A stretch of 11,050 bases of DNA. Source: Pelotomaculum sp. Its GTDB lineage: Bacteria > Bacillota > Desulfotomaculia > Desulfotomaculales > Pelotomaculaceae. Below the pieces are notes generated by a model. It was not told the DNA's origin and did no database searches. It was given only the letters and a program-made list of their open reading frames with translations. The first letter of the stretch is position 1. Every line of letters begins with the position of its first letter. Below are positions 1-7,550 of the stretch, piece after piece. The position numbers and the translations under genes are program-made. Location of the stretch: NCBI GenBank assembly GCA_003489345.1, contig DNIT01000230.1, positions 18,913 to 29,962 on the forward strand, given 5' to 3'.

Positions 1-1479
1 GAAAGCTTTCTCGATAAAATGATTGCCATGGTGGAAGGCGCGTCCAGAAAAAAGACGCCCAATGAGATTGCCCTGCAAATCCTGCTGGTGACCCTCACCA
101 TCATCTTCCTGGTGGTCACGGCAACCCTGCTGCCCTTCTCCGGGTTCGCCAGCAGGCAGGCAGGGGCGGGCTCGGCCATTTCCCTTACCAACGTCATTGC
201 CCTCCTGGTGTGCCTGGCCCCCACCACCATCGGCGCGCTTCTTTCCGCCATCGGCATTGCCGGCATGAGCCGTCTGAATCAGGCCAATGTGCTGGCCATG
301 AGCGGGCGCGCCATCGAAGCCGCCGGGGACGTGGATGTGCTTTTGCTGGATAAGACCGGCACCATTACCCTGGGGAACCGGCAGGCCAGCGAGTTTCTGC
401 CGGTGGGCGGCGTGACGGAGCAGGAGCTGGCGGACGCCGCCCAGCTTTCCTCCCTAGCCGACGAAACGGCCGAAGGAAGAAGCATCGTGGTTTTGGCCAA
501 GGAAAAATTCGGAATACGGGGCCGGGAACTCTCCAGGCTTAACGCGACCTTTGTGAAATTCACAGCGAAAACGAGAATGAGCGGCATCGATTATCAGGGG
601 ACCGAAATCCGCAAGGGCGCTGCCGACGCCGTCAAAGCCTTCGTCTTAGCAAAAGGCGGCGCATACCCGGAGGCATGCGAACAAATCGTAAGAAGCGTCG
701 CCGGAGCCGGCGGCACTCCCCTGGTGGTAGCCAAAAACAGTCAGGTGTTGGGTGTCGTCCATCTGAAGGATATCGTCAAAAACGGTGTGAAGGAACGCTT
801 TGAAGACCTGCGCAAGATGGGCATCAGGACCATCATGATCACCGGCGACAATCCCATGACTGCGGCGGCGATCGCCGCAGAGGCCGGTGTGGACGATTTT
901 CTGGCGGAGGCTACGCCGGAAGCCAAACTGACGCTCATCCGCGACTATCAGGCCAAAGGCCATTTGGTGGCCATGACGGGCGACGGCACCAACGACGCTC
1001 CGGCGCTGGCGCAGGCGGATGTGGCCGTGGCCATGAACACCGGCACGCAGGCGGCGAAGGAAGCGGGCAACATGGTGGATTTGGATTCCAGTCCCACCAA
1101 GCTCATTGATATCGTGCGGATCGGCAAGCAGCTCTTGATGACAAGAGGCTCTTTAACAACCTTTAGCGTGGCCAATGATGTGGCCAAGTACTTTGCGATT
1201 ATTCCGGTACTGTTCTTTGGAACCTACCCGCAACTCACCGCCTTGAATTTCATGGGACTGACCAGTTCCACCAGCGCTATTCTCTCGGCGATTATTTTTA
1301 ACGCGCTGATTATCATCGCGCTCATCCCCCTGGCGCTGAAGGGCGTGAAATACCGGGAGCTGCCTGCCGGAAGGCTGTTGAAAAGGAACATGCTGATTTA
1401 CGGCCTGGGAGGTATTGCGGCGCCTTTTATCGCGATTAAGCTGATTGATATGCTGCTGACCGCGTGCGGCATTGTGTGA
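1..1479 (+). CDS. kdpB: Potassium-transporting ATPase ATP-binding subunit KdpB (5' partial)
   Basis: KdpB is the P-type ATPase subunit of the inner-membrane KdpFABC complex; it hydrolyses ATP to drive K+ uptake through KdpA. The reading frame is open from base 1, so the gene begins upstream; 492 codons plus stop are present. Visible in order: the membrane segment after KTPNEIAL, the CLAPTTIGALLSAIG helix, the phosphorylation motif DKTGT with its Asp at window codon 117 (E. coli D307, so about 190 N-terminal residues with the TGES actuator loop are missing), the nucleotide-binding domain, the MITGDN and GDGTNDAPALAQADVAVAMN hinge motifs, and C-terminal helices ending in TACGIV. Similarity to E. 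coli KdpB is high throughout and no key residue is lost in the visible part. kdpC follows after 23 bases. Confidence 0.97.
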   Translation, partial: ESFLDKMIAMVEGASRKKTPNEIALQILLVTLTIIFLVVTATLLPFSGFASRQAGAGSAISLTNVIALLVCLAPTTIGALLSAIGIAGMSRLNQANVLAMSGRAIEAAGDVDVLLLDKTGTITLGNRQASEFLPVGGVTEQELADAAQLSSLADETAEGRSIVVLAKEKFGIRGRELSRLNATFVKFTAKTRMSGIDYQGTEIRKGAADAVKAFVLAKGGAYPEACEQIVRSVAGAGGTPLVVAKNSQVLGVVHLKDIVKNGVKERFEDLRKMGIRTIMITGDNPMTAAAIAAEAGVDDFLAEATPEAKLTLIRDYQAKGHLVAMTGDGTNDAPALAQADVAVAMNTGTQAAKEAGNMVDLDSSPTKLIDIVRIGKQLLMTRGSLTTFSVANDVAKYFAIIPVLFFGTYPQLTALNFMGLTSSTSAILSAIIFNALIIIALIPLALKGVKYRELPAGRLLKRNMLIYGLGGIAAPFIAIKLIDMLLTACGIV

Positions 1480-1483
1480 GGGT

Positions 1484-1495
1484 AAAGGAGATGAT
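1484..1495 (+). promoter_or_regulatory. Extended Shine-Dalgarno site of kdpC
   Basis: AAAGGAGATGAT matches the 16S anti-SD complement AAAGGAGGTGAT with one mismatch and ends seven bases before the ATG at 1503. It argues against the in-frame ATG at 1464, which lies inside kdpB upstream of the site, and against the ATG at 1491, which lies inside it. Confidence 0.7.
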
Positions 1496-1502
1496 AAAGA
1501 CC

Positions 1503-2051
1503 ATGAAACTATTAAAACCCGCGCTTGTGTGCTTTGTGGTCATGACGATACTGTGCGGCGCACTCTATACGGCGGCGGTTACGGGTATGGCCCAGTTGAT
1601 ATTTCCGAATCAGGCAAATGGAAGTATCATAACGGTTACATTAAAAGACGGTGCACAGAAGGATTATGGTTCTGCGCTGATTGCCCAGGAATTTACGAAA
1701 CCTGCATATCTGATTGGGAGACCAACTGGTACGACCAACCTGTCGCCGGTAAGCGAGGAGCAAAAAGCTCTTGTGCAGGAGCGCATCGACTGGTGGCATG
1801 CTTTTGACCCGGATAACCCAGCGGACATCCCCATGGATCTGGTTACGGCCTCCGGCAGCGGCGTCGATCCGAATATTTCACCGGCAGCGGCTGAATATCA
1901 GGTTAGCCGAATTGCCAACGCCAGAAATATAGAGGAGGATGAAGTAAGACGCCTCATCCAAACTTATACAAGCGGACGGTTCCTCGGGCTTATCGGTGAA
2001 CCGGCTGTCAACGTCCTGAAGGTTAATTTGGCGTTGGACGGCTTGCTATAA
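1503..2051 (+). CDS. kdpC: Potassium-transporting ATPase subunit KdpC
   Basis: KdpC is the single-span accessory subunit of KdpFABC, thought to stabilise the complex and assist ATP binding by KdpB. The product is 182 residues, close to the usual 190. Residues about 5-30 form the one membrane helix, followed by an extracytoplasmic domain with the family signatures ANGS near the start, GSALIAQEF, GRPTGTT, and the highly conserved block DLVTASGSGVDPNISPAA with following RIANAR. The C-terminus ends in VNLALDGLL as in other KdpC proteins. The start at 1503 is chosen because an extended ribosome binding site lies just upstream; an in-frame ATG at 1464 would add 13 residues and overlap kdpB. The segment after GRPTGTT is shorter than in E. 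coli. It is the third gene of the kdp operon, followed after 48 bases by kdpD. Confidence 0.95.
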   Translation: MKLLKPALVCFVVMTILCGALYTAAVTGMAQLIFPNQANGSIITVTLKDGAQKDYGSALIAQEFTKPAYLIGRPTGTTNLSPVSEEQKALVQERIDWWHAFDPDNPADIPMDLVTASGSGVDPNISPAAAEYQVSRIANARNIEEDEVRRLIQTYTSGRFLGLIGEPAVNVLKVNLALDGLL

Positions 2052-2080
2052 TTGATGATAGTGGTATGATGCTGGATAAT

Positions 2081-2091
2081 AAAGGTGGTGA
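2081..2091 (+). promoter_or_regulatory. Shine-Dalgarno site deciding the kdpD start
   Basis: AAAGGTGGTGA resembles the consensus AAAGGAGGTGA with one change. Two in-frame GTG codons (2085, 2088) fall inside it, so the GTG at 2100, eight bases after its end, is the better start for kdpD. Confidence 0.55.
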
Positions 2092-2099
2092 AACTTAAG

Positions 2100-4793
2100 G
2101 TGGATAAATTCGATCAACGGCCCGATCCCGATGCTATTTTAGAGGATATTCAAGCGCATCAGGCTAGGAGGCCGGGCAGGCTAAAGATCTTCTTTGGCTA
2201 TGCCGCAGGCGTTGGGAAAACCTATGCCATGCTGGATGACGCCCGGGAGCAATACCGATGCGGCGCAGATGTTTTAGTCGGTTATATCGAACCGCATACC
2301 CGTCCGGAGACCATGCAGCTTCTGCATGGCTTGCCGGCTTTGCCGCCCAAAACGATTTTTTACAGGAATATTGAACTGAAGGAATTCGATCTGGACGAAG
2401 CGTTAAAGCGCAAGCCGGAACTGATCCTGGTGGATGAGCTGGCCCATACAAACGCGGAGGGCGTGCGCAACAGGAAACGCTTTCAGGATATCGAGGAACT
2501 GCTGAATGCCGGGATCGATGTTTATACGACTGTCAATGTTCAGCATATGGAAAGCCTCAATGACGTGATTGAGAACATTACAAAGATCAAGATTCAGGAG
2601 ACGGTGCCGGACTATATCTTTGATCGCGCCGACAAAATCAAGCTGATCGATATTGAGCCGGATGAACTGCTCCGGCGCTTTGCAGAAGGGAAAATATATC
2701 GTCCTGAACGGGCCGAAACGGCCATGCGCAATTTTTTTACACAGGAGAATCTGCGGCTGCTGCGCGAGATTGCCATGCGCAGAGCAGCGGACAGAATCAG
2801 CGTTGAGAATCAAAGCGAGCGGCGTTTGTCCGAAAAAATGGCGAATACCAAGCTGCTCGTCTGTATCGGCCCTTCCCCCACATCTGCAAAATGCATCCGC
2901 TGGACGGCCCGGGCAGCGAATGCCTTCCACGCCCACTGGGTTGCTGTATACATGGAAAGTATTGAAAGCGAACAGCTTCCCAGGGAGCAACAGAAAACAC
3001 TGCGCGCTAACATGGATTTGGCGGAAAAGCTTGGCGCGGAAGTCGTCACCCTTACCGGGCACGATATTGCCATATCCGTCTCCGAATATGCGAAGCTATC
3101 CGGGAGCACGAATATTGTAGTCGGCAAAAGCAGAAATAAAAGAACGTTCAAAAGCCTGTTTGAAATGGATCTTGAGGATAAGCTGCTCTCTCTTTTGCCC
3201 AGCATAGAAGTGCACATCATACCCGGCAGTACGCCCGGGCGCAGCTATAAAAAGCCCCGCAAGATACGCCGGAATCTCAATTTCAGCTTTTCTTGGAAAG
3301 ATACCGCCAAAACGCTCGGCCTGCTGGTTGCCGCCACCCTGCTTTCCTTAGGATTGCGCAGGCTTGAAATTGGGGAGCAAAATATAATCATGGCTTATAT
3401 CCTCTCCGTTCTGGTCATTTCACGGATCACCGAAGGGTATGCATATGGCATCGTTGCTTCTGTGATCAGCGTATTAACCTTCAATTTCTTTTTTACAGAG
3501 CCTTATTTTACTTTCAATGCCATACAGGCTGGTTACCCCATTACGTTTATCATCATGCTGCTGGTGGCTTTGACCACAAGTACGCTGACAGTACGGATCA
3601 AAACGGAGGCAAGGCTCGCGGTGCAAAGGGAACGCCGCACCGAGGTTCTGTATGAAATCAATAAAAAGCTGCTGGCTACAGGGGGCCTTGACAATATCGT
3701 AGCCCTTACAAATGACTATATTGTAAACCTGTTTGGCCGTTCCGTCATCTTTTTTACCACTGACCCTGAACAGGGAGAGGACGGCAGGGTCATGCAGGCG
3801 GCAGACGATATCGATGCCTCTGTTCTGAATTCCGCCGATGAGAAGGCCGTCGCCCATTGGGTATTCCTCAATCAAAAACGTGCCGGGGCGGGAACCGATA
3901 CGCTGATGGGGGCGGGAGCGTTTTATATGCCGGTCATTTCTCGGGGAAAGGTGCTTGCGGTTTTAGGCATTTCCTCTGCAAAGGGCACATTGGACCATAA
4001 CGCCCACCTATTTTTGCGTATGATTGCTTCACAGGTAGCAATGGCGCTGGAGCGCCAGCATCTGTCCGATGAACAACACATTATGCTGGTGGAATCGGAA
4101 AAGGAAAAAATGAGGAGCACTCTTTTGCGGGCAATATCCCATGATTTGCGCACACCTCTTGCCGGCATTTTAGGAGCCAGTTCGGCTATTCGTGAAAATG
4201 GAAAAGAGCTTGACGAGGATACACGGGATAAGCTGATTGCCGACATTCAGGCAGAAGCCCAGTGGCTCATACGCATGGTGGAAAATCTGCTTTCCGTGAC
4301 CCGGATCAATGAAAGCGCGTCAAAGGTTACGAAAAGCCCGGAAGCGGCGGAGGAAGTGGTGGCAGAGGCTGTCAGCCGCATTAAGAAAAGGTTCCCGCAG
4401 CGCACTGTCAAGGTACGCGTGCCGGATGAACTGCTGGAGGTTCCCATGGACGGGACCTTAATTGCACAGGTGCTAATTAACCTTCTTGAAAATGCCGTCA
4501 AATATTCCCCAAGCAATTCTCCTGTTGAGATCGTTTTAAAGAAAAACGGCGAATGGGCGCTGTTTGAAGTGCTGGATCATGGTAAAGGCATTGCGGAAAA
4601 GGATTTCCCCTATCTGTTTACAGGCTACGTGCCCAACGGAAATAAAAGCCCCGACTCTTCCAGAGGAATGGGAATCGGCCTGTCTATCTGCATGACCATT
4701 ATAAAGGCACATAACGGTAAAATGGAAGCCGAGAACAGAGAAGAAGGCGGCGCGGTGTTCCGATTCGTCTTGCCGTTGAAAGGAAGTGAATGA
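2100..4793 (+). CDS. kdpD: Sensor histidine kinase KdpD (potassium/osmotic stress)
   Basis: KdpD is the membrane sensor kinase that phosphorylates KdpE when K+ is limiting or turgor falls. From the GTG at 2100 it has 897 residues, near the E. coli length of 894. Domains in order: the N-terminal KdpD domain (about 22-230) with a Walker A motif GYAAGVGKT at 33-41 and LVDELAHTN as the Walker B region; a universal-stress-protein-like domain (about 248-375); four closely packed membrane helices of the DUF4118 type (about 402-495); a GAF-like segment (about 510-640); the HisKA box ISHDLRTPLAG with phospho-acceptor His at 681; and a HATPase_c domain with the N box LLENAVKYSP and G boxes DHGKGIAEKD and GMGIGLS. 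All catalytic motifs are intact. GTG codons at 2085 and 2088 are alternative starts. It overlaps kdpE by four bases (ATGA), so the pair is translationally coupled. Confidence 0.97.
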   Translation: MDKFDQRPDPDAILEDIQAHQARRPGRLKIFFGYAAGVGKTYAMLDDAREQYRCGADVLVGYIEPHTRPETMQLLHGLPALPPKTIFYRNIELKEFDLDEALKRKPELILVDELAHTNAEGVRNRKRFQDIEELLNAGIDVYTTVNVQHMESLNDVIENITKIKIQETVPDYIFDRADKIKLIDIEPDELLRRFAEGKIYRPERAETAMRNFFTQENLRLLREIAMRRAADRISVENQSERRLSEKMANTKLLVCIGPSPTSAKCIRWTARAANAFHAHWVAVYMESIESEQLPREQQKTLRANMDLAEKLGAEVVTLTGHDIAISVSEYAKLSGSTNIVVGKSRNKRTFKSLFEMDLEDKLLSLLPSIEVHIIPGSTPGRSYKKPRKIRRNLNFSFSWKDTAKTLGLLVAATLLSLGLRRLEIGEQNIIMAYILSVLVISRITEGYAYGIVASVISVLTFNFFFTEPYFTFNAIQAGYPITFIIMLLVALTTSTLTVRIKTEARLAVQRERRTEVLYEINKKLLATGGLDNIVALTNDYIVNLFGRSVIFFTTDPEQGEDGRVMQAADDIDASVLNSADEKAVAHWVFLNQKRAGAGTDTLMGAGAFYMPVISRGKVLAVLGISSAKGTLDHNAHLFLRMIASQVAMALERQHLSDEQHIMLVESEKEKMRSTLLRAISHDLRTPLAGILGASSAIRENGKELDEDTRDKLIADIQAEAQWLIRMVENLLSVTRINESASKVTKSPEAAEEVVAEAVSRIKKRFPQRTVKVRVPDELLEVPMDGTLIAQVLINLLENAVKYSPSNSPVEIVLKKNGEWALFEVLDHGKGIAEKDFPYLFTGYVPNGNKSPDSSRGMGIGLSICMTIIKAHNGKMEAENREEGGAVFRFVLPLKGSE

Positions 4794-5494
4794 GTATGGA
4801 TGTAAAGCCTTTGGTTCTGGTTGTTGAAGATGAAGATGCCATTTCCAATTTTATCTCAGCGATTCTGAATGCAAACGGTTATCAGGTTATGAAAACGAAT
4901 ACCGGAAAAGAAGGTCTTTCCATGGCCACCTCTTACTCTCCGGACGTCATTCTGCTGGATCTGGGCTTGCCGGATATCGACGGTGTGGAGGTGCTCCGGA
5001 GTATACGCGGGTGGTCGAAAACACCGGTTGTGGTGGTTTCTGCGCGCGGACACGAACACGAAAAAGTAGAGGCTCTCGATTTGGGTGCGGATGACTATAT
5101 TGTAAAGCCCTTCGGAACCTCAGAGCTGCTCGCCCGAATACGGACGGCGTTACGGCACAGCCCTAAAGCTATGGGCACAGAATCAAACGGGATAGAGAAA
5201 ATAACCATTGGCGAACTTGAAATTGATTACAGCAAGCGGACGGTTTTTCTTTCCGGAGAAAAGGTTCATTTGACGCCCATTGAATATAAAATCTTGACCC
5301 TGCTGTCAAAAAACGCGGGAAAGGTGCTTACGCATGATTATATTATGAGGGAAATATGGGGCTTGTATGCTGGCGACAGCCATACGCTGCGCGTCAATAT
5401 GGCAAATCTGCGAAGAAAGATAGAAGCGAATCCCGGAGCACCAAAATACATTGTAACGGAGATGGGGATAGGATACCGGATGGTGGAGCGATAA
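4790..5494 (+). CDS. kdpE: Response regulator KdpE (OmpR/PhoB family)
   Basis: KdpE is the DNA-binding partner of KdpD that activates the kdp operon promoter when phosphorylated. The 234-residue protein has a receiver domain (residues 8-120) with the acidic pair E13/D14, phospho-acceptor D57 in LLDLGLPD, switch residue S84 and K106 in YIVKPFG. A winged-helix DNA-binding domain follows (about 137-232) with the typical LTPIEYKILTLL, LTHDYIMREIWG and HTLRVNMANLRRKIE stretches. All phosphorylation-site residues are present. The ATG overlaps the kdpD stop codon; an AGGA five bases upstream supports 4790, and ATG 4796 is an alternative. No terminator is visible after the stop, so transcription may continue into the small ORF 30 bases downstream. 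Confidence 0.97.
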   Translation: MSMDVKPLVLVVEDEDAISNFISAILNANGYQVMKTNTGKEGLSMATSYSPDVILLDLGLPDIDGVEVLRSIRGWSKTPVVVVSARGHEHEKVEALDLGADDYIVKPFGTSELLARIRTALRHSPKAMGTESNGIEKITIGELEIDYSKRTVFLSGEKVHLTPIEYKILTLLSKNAGKVLTHDYIMREIWGLYAGDSHTLRVNMANLRRKIEANPGAPKYIVTEMGIGYRMVER

Positions 5495-5524
5495 ATCTAT
5501 TAGAATTTAAAGAGGGGCGTTTTT

Positions 5525-5677
5525 GTGGACAGTTTTTTGAAAAACGTTGGCCTCATGGCAATCTGCTTCGTGATAATTTATGGTTACAAGAAAATACTGG
5601 AGTACTATAATCAAAAAAGCGCCCCAATCTTATTGGATGGCTTCTGCATCCGGGAGAAAGTATCCGGTATTAAATGA
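5525..5677 (+). CDS. Hypothetical small membrane protein (50 aa), possibly a truncated gene
   Basis: A GTG-started frame of 50 codons lies 30 bases after kdpE, with an AAGAGGGG ribosome binding site seven bases upstream. The protein has one hydrophobic segment (about residues 8-20, VGLMAICFVIIYG) followed by a Lys/Tyr-rich stretch (YKKILEYYNQK) and a short tail ending in SGIK, so it would be a single-span protein with a positively charged cytoplasmic side. I do not recognise the family. Position and spacing suggest co-transcription with kdpDE. It may be a genuine small protein or the 5' end of a gene whose remainder was lost, since the following 100 bases show only short frames. The ribosome site and membrane segment favour translation; function is unknown. 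Confidence 0.4.
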   Translation: MDSFLKNVGLMAICFVIIYGYKKILEYYNQKSAPILLDGFCIREKVSGIK

Positions 5678-5786
5678 GGATTCAAAGGTTGATCTGGCAA
5701 TTATCGAGGAGGCATCACCGGCATCCTGTCCGCCTACTTGCTTGGCAAAGAAGGTCAGGCTGGCGCCGGAAATCGGTTCACTTACC

Positions 5787-5903
5787 ATGCCGGTACTTAT
5801 ATTAAGAATTCTCGACGAGGAGAAAGGCCTGAAAGAAGAGTTGCCGGGATACGCGGAATATATGCAAAAGGTGGGGTATCGGCTTGTGCCTTACCTCTGG
5901 TAG
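5787..5903 (+). pseudogene. C-terminal remnant of an isoprenylcysteine carboxyl methyltransferase-like protein
   Basis: The last 38 codons of this frame (from MPVLILRILDEEKG through LPGYAEYMQKV to YRLVPYLW) closely resemble the extreme C-terminus of bacterial ICMT/phospholipid-methyltransferase-family membrane proteins, which typically end RILxEEKxLxxxLPGYxEYxxKVRYRLIPxxW. The catalytic core and the membrane helices that should come before it are absent. The frame stays open upstream to about 5580 but encodes Pro/Lys/Cys-rich sequence unlike the family, so the homologous part begins near 5787. It is therefore probably a deletion remnant and not expressed as an enzyme. Identification rests on my memory of the family ending, not a search. 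Confidence 0.6.
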
Positions 5904-5996
5904 TAATGAACAGAATCGTTCCTGTAAAATTTATCATTGGTGCTTCCAACACCTCCACTTTGATCATCAGGTGTAATGAAGGGGAGTGTTAAATAC

Positions 5997-7076
5997 GTGG
6001 GAAAAGCAAAAAAAAAGTTTAAGGTGCTGAAAATATCTCTGCTTGTGCTGGCAATAATCATTGCAGCTTCTGCAATTTTTCTTGCCGTATATGCATACCG
6101 GAATATGCATTATAATGAAATAACGTTAAAGAAAACATTCAGAGCAGGTTATGAAGAAAAACAGGTAACGCTTGATGATGGAACCGTATTAAATTACGCC
6201 GAAGGACCAGATAACGGGCCAGCTCTTCTGTTAATACACGGACAGTCTATGCAATGGGAAGATTATTCAACCGTTCTTCCGGGGCTGGCTGAGTATTATC
6301 ACGTATATGCAATCGATTGTCATGGACATGGAGAATCCAGTCATAATGCTTCAAAGTATAAGGGAGTTGCTATGGGGCAGGATTTTGTCTGGTTTATTGA
6401 AAATGTCATGGGGGAACCATGCGTCATCTCAGGCCATTCTTCCGGCGGTATTTTAGCAGCATGGATTGCAGCCAATGCGCCGGAAGATGTGTTGGGCATT
6501 GTATTAGAGGATCCGCCATTTTTTAGTGTGGAACCGGAAGAAATGCAGAATACGTTTGTTTGGCGTGAAAACTTTGAAACGCTGCATAATTTTAAAAATC
6601 AAACCGATAAAGATGATTATGTAGTGTACTACATGGAAAACAGTTATTTATGGGGAATGTTTGGTGATCTGAGAGAATTTGTAGCGGCGAGTACAAGAAA
6701 GTACCGGGCGCAACATCCAGGAGAGCCGTTGAAATTATGGTACATACCATATAAATGGATTCATGGTACACTTTATTTGGATGACTTCGATCTGGATTTT
6801 TCAGAGACTTTTTATACGGGTTCATGGTTTGAAGGCTTTGATCAGGAAGAAACCTTGTCCAAAATAAACTGTCTCTCTGTATATATTAAGGCAGCAACAC
6901 AATATGGCAAGGATGGGGTGCTATATGCAGCTAATAGTGATGAAGATGCCAAAAAGGTTCATAGTCTGATTAAAGGGAATGAAATGATAACGATAAAATC
7001 CGGACATGATATTCATTTTGAGCATCCGGATGAATTCATTCAGATTATGGTGGATTTTTTGAAGAAAATAAAATAA
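5997..7076 (+). CDS. Membrane-anchored alpha/beta hydrolase
   Basis: A 359-residue alpha/beta hydrolase-fold protein of unknown substrate. Residues about 1-12 are Lys-rich and 13-35 are strongly hydrophobic, so the enzyme is probably held in the membrane by an uncleaved N-terminal helix with its catalytic domain outside the cytoplasm. The hydrolase core shows LLLIHGQS (oxyanion region, about 77-84), DCHGHGES, the nucleophile elbow GHSSGG with catalytic Ser at 148, and the late catalytic His in SGHDIHFEHP (about 337); the acidic residue is probably one of the Asp near 306-317. Start choice: AAGGGGAG at 5979-5986 precedes the GTG at 5997 by 10 bases; the in-frame ATG at 5976 has only a weak site and would add seven residues. 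The gene is AT-richer than kdp and ends just before a good terminator. Esterase, lipase or haloperoxidase-like activity is possible; motifs do not distinguish. Confidence 0.88.
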   Translation: MGKAKKKFKVLKISLLVLAIIIAASAIFLAVYAYRNMHYNEITLKKTFRAGYEEKQVTLDDGTVLNYAEGPDNGPALLLIHGQSMQWEDYSTVLPGLAEYYHVYAIDCHGHGESSHNASKYKGVAMGQDFVWFIENVMGEPCVISGHSSGGILAAWIAANAPEDVLGIVLEDPPFFSVEPEEMQNTFVWRENFETLHNFKNQTDKDDYVVYYMENSYLWGMFGDLREFVAASTRKYRAQHPGEPLKLWYIPYKWIHGTLYLDDFDLDFSETFYTGSWFEGFDQEETLSKINCLSVYIKAATQYGKDGVLYAANSDEDAKKVHSLIKGNEMITIKSGHDIHFEHPDEFIQIMVDFLKKIK

Positions 7077-7079
7077 ATC

Positions 7080-7112
7080 GCGCTCTTGCTCAACAGAGCG
7101 CCGTAGTTTTTT
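7080..7112 (+). terminator. Rho-independent terminator of the hydrolase gene
   Basis: A perfect 7-bp stem GCGCTCT/AGAGCGC with an 8-base loop lies three bases after the hydrolase stop codon and is followed, after five bases, by six T residues. Confidence 0.8.
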
Positions 7113-7156
7113 GAATAGGGTCAGGCTTGTCAATTTGTCAAGCCTGACCCTATTCA
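7112..7156. repeat. 18-bp perfect inverted repeat (REP/IS-end-like hairpin)
   Basis: The arms TGAATAGGGTCAGGCTTG (7112-7129) and its exact reverse complement (7139-7156) are separated by nine bases. It shares its first base with the T-tract of the terminator and borders a broken gene on the other side. The arm containing GGGTCAGGCTTG resembles hairpins I associate with IS200/RAYT-type transposons in Clostridia, but no such transposase is present here. It could also act as a terminator from either side. The palindrome is seen directly; the mobile-element link is inference. Confidence 0.75.
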
Positions 7157-7345
7157 TCTTCATCTTGGAAGGCTCATTATCTTGCTCATCCCCTGGAGGA
7201 TGATTTCTATCTCTCACGTACCCCTGATTACTCCAAGATCACCGTCTCAACCTTAGCGACGGCCAATTGGGGTGACCAGCGTACTCATCTACGGGATACC
7301 CTCGAGGCTTTTATCCGAATGGCTTCCCTACTTAATAAATTTTGA
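7148..7345 (+). pseudogene. 3' remnant of an unidentified coding sequence
   Basis: A frame with no start codon in a sensible place stays open for 65 codons from the right arm of the inverted repeat to a TGA at 7343-7345. The encoded sequence is protein-like: a HYLAHPLEDDFYLSR segment, then ITVSTLATANWGDQR and a helical end LRDTLEAFIRMASLLNKF. I cannot place it in a family; a transposase or other mobile-element protein is one guess given the adjoining inverted repeat. The 5' part of the gene is missing, so it is most likely a deletion or insertion scar. No ribosome binding site is visible. Confidence 0.35.
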
Positions 7346-7451
7346 AGGACATTGGCTGCGGTGGGGGAATACAGTATACATGTTATTAAAAAAATATGCC
7401 CGCTCCCATAATTTTGTATTGATTACCCTGAATCTGCTGTACAGACTTCGA

Positions 7452-7479
7452 TTGTGAAAAACAGGAAAAAGTGTATACT
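7452..7479 (+). promoter_or_regulatory. Candidate sigma-A-type promoter for the membrane protein gene
   Basis: TTGTGA (7452-7457) and TATACT (7474-7479) are separated by 16 bases in an AT-rich stretch about 70 bases upstream of the ATG at 7551. The -10 box differs from TATAAT by one base. Nothing else gene-like is present between 7346 and 7550. Confidence 0.5.
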
Positions 7480-7550
7480 GAAAATTTTTTATTAATTCTT
7501 AAAACAGAATAGAGGAAGTGGTAAGAATTATGGGAAAAGGGGAGAGCGTG

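Noticed and set aside
1472..1807. Alternative plus-strand frame overlapping kdpC (111 codons)
   Set aside because: Overlaps the conserved kdpC frame entirely; Cys-rich translation with no family signature.
2403..3062. Long open frame (219 codons) on the minus strand inside kdpD
   Set aside because: Fully antisense to a well-conserved kdpD region; Cys/His/Phe-rich, no family resemblance; a composition shadow.
5941..5956. Small inverted repeat GGTG-CTTCCAA-CACC before the hydrolase as an operator
   Set aside because: Only four paired bases and no convincing promoter around it; likely chance.
5738..5992. TTG-started frame of 84 codons
   Set aside because: No ribosome binding site and its second half is the wrong frame of the ICMT-like remnant; only its first residues look hydrophobic.
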